From positions 1 to 19,164 of the forward strand of contig CALAVF010000208.1 of NCBI GenBank assembly GCA_937892315.1: a DNA stretch of 19,164 nt, written 5' to 3'. The notes beneath the pieces were generated by a model, which searched no databases, was not told the origin of the DNA, and worked only from the letters and a program-made list of their open reading frames with translations. A program made the translations under genes and the position numbers. Below, in pieces: positions 15,145-19,164 of this stretch. How positions within the stretch are numbered: position 1 is the stretch's first letter; each line of letters begins with the position of its first letter. The stretch comes from an uncultured Prevotellaceae bacterium. GTDB lineage: Bacteria; Bacteroidota; Bacteroidia; Bacteroidales; Bacteroidaceae.

Positions 15145-15918
15145 TTATCGGATAATACCTCTTTGAGAATTAGAAACAAAATCGATGATGTATTCAATCT
15201 CCTTGCTCATCGGCACTTCGCTCTGGATGGCGGCAATCGCCTCGTTAACCGTAAGATTGCACTGATAAATCAAACGGTAGGCGTGGCTGATGTTGTCCAC
15301 CACCTCACGACTAAAACCACGACGACGCAGACCTATGATATTCAGACCAGCATACGCCACAGGTTCACGGCCAGCCATCACGAAAGGCGGAATATCTTTG
15401 CTGGTACGTGTACCACCCTGCACCATCACATAACCGCCAATGCGGCAGAACTGATGCACCAGCACCACGGCAGAGATGATGGCATTGTCATCGATAATCA
15501 CCTCACCAGCCAACTTCGTAGAATTGCCCATAATGATACCATTGCCAAACACGCAGTCGTGGGCAATGTGGGCATTCTCCATGATAAGGTTGTTGCTGCC
15601 CACAATCGTTTTGCCCTTGCTGGCTGTGCCGCGATGGATGGTCACATTCTCACGAATCTTATTGTTGTCGCCAATCTCCACGGTCGTCTCTTCACCTTTG
15701 AACTTCAAGTCCTGTGGCACAGCACCTATCACAGCACCAGGAAACAGCGTGTTGCCATTGCCGAGGCGAGTACCGGAAAGCAGTGTCACACTGTTCATCA
15801 ATACGTTGTTGTCGCCAACTGTCACATTCTTATCAATGAAACAGAAAGGACCGATCTCGCAATTCTCACCAATCTTTGCTTCTGGGTCGATGAATGCTAA
15901 TGGACTAATTTTTACCAT
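15145..15918 (-). CDS. lpxA: UDP-N-acetylglucosamine acyltransferase, first step of lipid A synthesis
   Basis: The 257-residue left-handed beta-helix protein moves a 3-hydroxyacyl chain from acyl carrier protein to UDP-GlcNAc. The hexapeptide repeats are obvious from residue 10 to about 185. The catalytic-region motif AHIAHDCVFG gives His117 and His120, which match His122 and His125 of the E. coli enzyme. NVTIHRGT and GLNIIGLRRRGFS are further signatures. I chose the ATG at 15918 (MVKISPLAFIDPEAKIG); a longer reading would run back into lpxC-fabZ. It starts 10 bp after that gene's stop, as expected for the Bacteroidetes lpx cluster. Confidence 0.96.
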   Translation of the reverse strand: MVKISPLAFIDPEAKIGENCEIGPFCFIDKNVTVGDNNVLMNSVTLLSGTRLGNGNTLFPGAVIGAVPQDLKFKGEETTVEIGDNNKIRENVTIHRGTASKGKTIVGSNNLIMENAHIAHDCVFGNGIIMGNSTKLAGEVIIDDNAIISAVVLVHQFCRIGGYVMVQGGTRTSKDIPPFVMAGREPVAYAGLNIIGLRRRGFSREVVDNISHAYRLIYQCNLTVNEAIAAIQSEVPMSKEIEYIIDFVSNSQRGIIR

Positions 15919-15928
15919 ATCTCGTATC

Positions 15929-17311
15929 TTATTTATTCTTAACAATTTGTGCAGTAAATTCCGCCTCTGCAGCCACGGTCTCTCCCACGAAGACAAGGCC
16001 CGCCATCGTTGCAATGCCACGACGCAGAGGTCCCATCATCTTCACCTTGAAAATAAGCGTGTCGCCAGGCACTACCTTGCGACGGAACTTCACATTATCA
16101 ATCTTCAGGAAGTAAGTGGACCAGCGTTCGGGCTCCTCCACGTTGCTCAACACCAACAGACCACCAGCCTGTGCCATTGCCTCCACAATGAGAACACCTG
16201 GCATAACAGGTTCCTCTGGGAAGTGCCCCGCGAAGAAAGGTTCATTGCTGGTTACATTCTTAACAGCCACAATTTCAGCCTCATCCACAGAAATCACCTT
16301 GTCCACCAACTGCATTGGATAGCGATGAGGAAGCAAATGACGAATCTTGTTCACATCCATCAAAGGCTCATTGTTCGGGTCGTATGCAGGGCACTGCACC
16401 TCATGCTTTTTGATATCTTTCTTTATCGCACGCGCGAACTTATTATTTATAGTATGACCGGGTTTAGTGGCAATGACACGTCCAAGAATAGGCTTACCCA
16501 CCAACGCAAGGTCACCAATAATGTCAAGCAACTTATGACGAGCGGTCTCGTTGTCCCACATGAGTGGCTTATGATTGATATATCCCAGACGGGTGGCATC
16601 CATGTGAGGAATACCCAATGTATCAGCCAACTTGTCGTAACGATCCTGTGGCAACTCACGCTCATAGATAACAATCGCGTTGTCGAGGTCACCACCTTTA
16701 ATGAGTCCGAGATTCAAAAGAGGCTCAATTTCACGTACAAAGACGAATGTACGTGCCGATGCGATCTCTGTAGGGAAGTCGGCGATGTCGTCAAGATTAG
16801 CAAACTGGTTGTCAAGAATCTTCGAGTCGAAAGCAATTTGTGCGTTAACACAGAAATGGTCGTCTGGCAAGAGAATCAAGTGTTCCCCATTCTCGCCTTT
16901 CACTTCCATTTTATGCTTCACTACATAGAGATCCTTTTTGGCGTCCTGTTCCTGCAAGCCAATTTTTTGTATTTCTTCCACAAAAGGATAGGCGCTGCCA
17001 TCCAAAATCGGCATTTCTGGACCATCCAACTGAATCAGACAATTGTCGATGCCGCTTGCATAGAGTGCCGCCATCGCGTGTTCAATGGTGCTAATCTTAA
17101 TGTCACCTTTCACCAAAACAGTGCCGCGCTGTGTGTCACCCACAAAGTCAGCATTACAGTCCACGATGGGCTGTCCTTCTATATCTGTTCGCTGAATCTT
17201 ATATCCGTAATTTTCTTCAGCAGGGTTGAACACGGCAGTGATAAACTGTCCCGTGTGAAGTCCCTTGCCTTTTACCGTGAAAGACGCTTTCAGGGTTTGT
17301 TGCTTTTGCAT
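15929..17311 (-). CDS. lpxC-fabZ: Bifunctional LpxC deacetylase / FabZ hydroxyacyl-ACP dehydratase
   Basis: The 460-residue fusion is characteristic of Bacteroidetes. Residues 1-300 are the zinc-dependent UDP-3-O-acyl-GlcNAc deacetylase: KGKGLHTGQ, zinc ligands His78 ([10 protein letters not shown]), His259 and Asp263 ([14 protein letters not shown]), and the general-acid His286 (GHTINN). Residues 315-460 are Fab[15 protein letters not shown], catalytic His363 in [11 protein letters not shown], and Glu377. The fusion puts fatty acid dehydration and lipid A commitment on one chain. The start [17 protein letters not shown] fits the family. It lies 36 bp after lpxD and 10 bp before lpxA. Confidence 0.97.
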   Translation of the reverse strand: MQKQQTLKASFTVKGKGLHTGQFITAVFNPAEENYGYKIQRTDIEGQPIVDCNADFVGDTQRGTVLVKGDIKISTIEHAMAALYASGIDNCLIQLDGPEMPILDGSAYPFVEEIQKIGLQEQDAKKDLYVVKHKMEVKGENGEHLILLPDDHFCVNAQIAFDSKILDNQFANLDDIADFPTEIASARTFVFVREIEPLLNLGLIKGGDLDNAIVIYERELPQDRYDKLADTLGIPHMDATRLGYINHKPLMWDNETARHKLLDIIGDLALVGKPILGRVIATKPGHTINNKFARAIKKDIKKHEVQCPAYDPNNEPLMDVNKIRHLLPHRYPMQLVDKVISVDEAEIVAVKNVTSNEPFFAGHFPEEPVMPGVLIVEAMAQAGGLLVLSNVEEPERWSTYFLKIDNVKFRRKVVPGDTLIFKVKMMGPLRRGIATMAGLVFVGETVAAEAEFTAQIVKNK

Positions 17312-17347
17312 TGCTTTTATTGAGTTGTTTTAACGTTAAGTCGTTAG

Positions 17348-18391
17348 TTAATTATTTCCTTTCAGTTCGGCAATTTCCTTTTTCAGTTGTGCCACCTCTT
17401 TCAGCAGGTCGGGCAGGGAGTTAAGTGCCGCCATATTCTTGGCAAACTTCTTGTGCTCCACAGCAGGATAACCCATCAGAGTTGCGCCACCCTTCTTGGC
17501 GAGGTTGCCGCCAGCAAGACCTGCTTGTGCTCCTATCGTAGTGTGGTCACCCACTTTCAAGTGACCCGCGATGCCTACTTGCCCTGCAAACACGCACCAT
17601 TCGCCCACTTTCGAACTGCCAGCCACACCCACCTGAGCAGACATGACGGTATTCTGTCCCACTTCCACGTTATGGGCAATTTGCACCAGATTGTCGAGTT
17701 TCACGCCCTTGCGGACAATGGTGCTTCCCATCGTTGAACGGTCGATGCAGGTGTTAGCGCCAATCTCCACATTGTCCTCGATGGTCACAATGCCAATCTG
17801 CGGAATCTTATCGTAGCCCTCTGCTGTCGGTGCAAAACCAAAACCGTCGGCACCAATCACACAACCTGCATGAAGAATGCAGTTGCTGCCAACGATACAA
17901 TCGTGGTAAACAACTGCATTGCTATAGATTTCGGTGTTACTGCCCACTTTGGCATTTCGCCCGATGGTAACGTGAGGATGAAGCACCACTCCATCGCCAA
18001 TTTCCACTCCCTCGGCAATCGCGACAAATGGTCCGATGTAACAATCCTTACCTATTTTTGCCGATTTGTCGATGAACGCCAAAGAGTCTATGCCGACTCG
18101 CTTCTGCTGCATACTCTGATAAAGTTGCAGAAGTTTCGCTACCGATTCGTAAGCATTGTCCACCCTCACCAACGTGGCAGCCACGGGCTGAGAAGGTTGA
18201 AAATCCTTGTTAACCAGTACAATGCTTGATTTTGTCTCGTAAATATAATGTTCGTATTGTAGGTTTGCAAGAAATGACAATGCTCCTTCAACACCTTCTT
18301 CAATTTTTGCGAATGTGCTGATGACAGTATCAGGATTACCCTCCACTGTTCCGCCTGTAAAACCTGCAATCTGTTGCGCGGTAAATACCAT
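17348..18391 (-). CDS. lpxD: UDP-3-O-(3-hydroxyacyl)glucosamine N-acyltransferase
   Basis: The 347-residue protein performs the third lipid A step. The N-terminal domain (1-100) carries [19 protein letters not shown]. Hexapeptide repeats fill about 105-305. The motif [12 protein letters not shown] (177-188) and catalytic His240 in [11 protein letters not shown] match the E. coli enzyme (His239). A C-terminal helix at 325-345, rich in Lys, Glu and Leu, could form the trimer coiled coil. The start [10 protein letters not shown] fits the family and lies 32 bp after a TAACTTTG promoter on this strand. It is the first gene of the minus-strand run down to the PBP. Confidence 0.96.
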   Translation of the reverse strand: MVFTAQQIAGFTGGTVEGNPDTVISTFAKIEEGVEGALSFLANLQYEHYIYETKSSIVLVNKDFQPSQPVAATLVRVDNAYESVAKLLQLYQSMQQKRVGIDSLAFIDKSAKIGKDCYIGPFVAIAEGVEIGDGVVLHPHVTIGRNAKVGSNTEIYSNAVVYHDCIVGSNCILHAGCVIGADGFGFAPTAEGYDKIPQIGIVTIEDNVEIGANTCIDRSTMGSTIVRKGVKLDNLVQIAHNVEVGQNTVMSAQVGVAGSSKVGEWCVFAGQVGIAGHLKVGDHTTIGAQAGLAGGNLAKKGGATLMGYPAVEHKKFAKNMAALNSLPDLLKEVAQLKKEIAELKGNN

Positions 18392-18422
18392 CTATTTTCT
18401 CTTTAATTACGTAATATGCTTG

Positions 18423-18430
18423 CAAAGTTA
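18423..18430 (-). promoter_or_regulatory. Bacteroidetes-type -7 element (TAACTTTG) for the lpxD operon
   Basis: Reverse strand TAACTTTGC matches TAnnTTTG. A TTG about 22 bp upstream is a candidate -33 element. It would give lpxD a leader of about 25-30 nt. The same nine bases occur in front of the glycosyltransferase gene at 3085-3093. Confidence 0.6.
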
Positions 18431-18473
18431 GGAAAGATTTTCGACATAACGGCAATTTCTTCCATTTTTTCAC

Positions 18474-18481
18474 TACCTTTG
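18474..18481 (+). promoter_or_regulatory. Bacteroidetes-type -7 element (TACCTTTG) for purM
   Basis: TACCTTTGCA lies 40 bp before the purM ATG, diverging from the lpxD promoter about 44 bp away. The upstream T-rich stretch may hold the -33 element, but it is not a clear match. It repeats the element in front of yhhQ at 3168. Confidence 0.6.
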
Positions 18482-18521
18482 CACCATAAAACTTCCAAAT
18501 AGACAAAAAAACTTGATAAAT

Positions 18522-19164
18522 ATGGCTATCGACAACAAGCAGAGGTACATGATGCGTGGCGTGAGTGCCGCAAAGGAAGATGTGCATAATGCCATCAAAA
18601 ATATCGATAAAGGAATCTTCCCACAAGCGTTCTGTAAGATTATCCCCGACATCCTCGGAGGTGACCCCGAGTATTGCAATATCATGCACGCAGATGGGGC
18701 TGGCACAAAGTCCAGTTTGGCATATATGTACTGGAAAGAGACGGGCGACCTCTCGGTGTGGAAGGGCATCGCACAGGACGCACTCATCATGAACACGGAC
18801 GACCTGCTGTGTGTGGGTGCGGTCGATAACATCCTCGTTTCCAGCACCATCGGACGCAACAAAATGCTGATTCCGGGCGAAGTGATTTCCGCCATCATCA
18901 ACGGCACGGACGAACTGCTGGCAGAGATGCGGAACATGGGCATCGGCATCTATGCCACGGGAGGCGAAACCGCCGATGTGGGCGACTTGGTGCGTACCAT
19001 CATCGTGGACAGCACGGTCACCTGCCGCATGAAACGAAGTGACGTGATTGACAACGCGAACATTCGTCCAGGGGATGTGATTGTAGGCCTATCTTCATGT
19101 GGACAAGCCACATACGAGAAGGAGTACAACGGCGGCATGGGCAGCAACGGACTGACTTCTGCTC
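18522..19164 (+). CDS. purM: Phosphoribosylformylglycinamidine cyclo-ligase (AIR synthase), partial
   Basis: The reading frame from ATG 18522 is open to the window end and gives 214 residues. MRGVSAAKEDVHNAI, HADGAGTKSSLAYMYWKETGD, DALIMNTDDLLCVGA and ATGGETADVGDLVRT match AIR synthase of the PurM/SelD ATPase superfamily. GAGTKS and the DD pair bind ATP and metal. The enzyme closes the imidazole ring in purine synthesis. The sequence around DPEYCNIMHADGAGTKS is of the divergent Bacteroidetes type, which usually has about 390 residues; the C-terminal half lies outside the window. Confidence 0.92.
   Translation, partial: MAIDNKQRYMMRGVSAAKEDVHNAIKNIDKGIFPQAFCKIIPDILGGDPEYCNIMHADGAGTKSSLAYMYWKETGDLSVWKGIAQDALIMNTDDLLCVGAVDNILVSSTIGRNKMLIPGEVISAIINGTDELLAEMRNMGIGIYATGGETADVGDLVRTIIVDSTVTCRMKRSDVIDNANIRPGDVIVGLSSCGQATYEKEYNGGMGSNGLTSA

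Noticed and set aside
15476..17323. A 615-residue open frame on the plus strand
   Set aside because: It is antisense to lpxC-fabZ and lpxA, both of which show complete catalytic motifs, and carries no motif itself.
17700..17725. Another CCCTTGCG head in lpxD
   Set aside because: It is not followed by the hairpin seen in the RAYT units and is explained by the conserved VRKGV codons of lpxD.

Overview
This window looks like a Bacteroidales chromosome segment, most likely Prevotella or a close relative. The evidence is gene content (fused lpxC-fabZ, Bacteroidetes-type purM, a large DUF4922 protein), promoters of the form TAnnTTTG, no consistent Shine-Dalgarno sites, and very short intergenic gaps. 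This is inferred from gene families and motifs; no database search was possible.

Layout. (1) 1-2986, minus strand: a two-domain glycosyltransferase fused to a GalT-like DUF4922 domain, followed by a SpoIID/LytB-domain protein cut by the window edge. (2) 2987-3357: divergent promoters, then a leader holding three consecutive, near-regular copies of a small pseudoknot that closely matches the class I preQ1 riboswitch aptamer. (3) 3358-4555, plus strand: yhhQ (queuosine precursor transporter) and queF (preQ0 reductase), a salvage pair without queC. (4) 4556-4887: a gene-free stretch with a 132-bp element bounded by inverted repeats and carrying three 23-bp palindromic units, then the phoH promoter. 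(5) 4888-10718, plus strand: phoH, purC, menG, a REP-type HUH transposase (RAYT) with an extra C-terminal domain, an S41-type protease-like protein, and aroE. All are closely packed or overlapping, so this is probably one operon with the transposase embedded in it. (6) 10754-18391, minus strand: lpxD, lpxC-fabZ, lpxA, a pRiA4b ORF-3-like protein, a small secreted protein, miaA and a class A penicillin-binding protein, again packed like one operon for lipid A, tRNA modification and peptidoglycan synthesis. (7) 18522-end, plus strand: the 5' part of purM, divergent from lpxD.

How the genes fit together. Most of the window is core metabolism: queuosine, purine, menaquinone, shikimate, lipid A and peptidoglycan. 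The unusual content lies between and inside these genes. The leader of yhhQ-queF looks like a triple preQ1 sensor, so a product of the pathway could repress its own uptake and synthesis. The RAYT gene carries, inside its own reading frame, three REP-like hairpin units with a constant 8-base head and covarying stems. The menG gene carries an in-frame GC-rich palindromic insertion. The glycosyltransferase/GalT-like/SpoIID group is a possible, poorly described envelope-glycan system.
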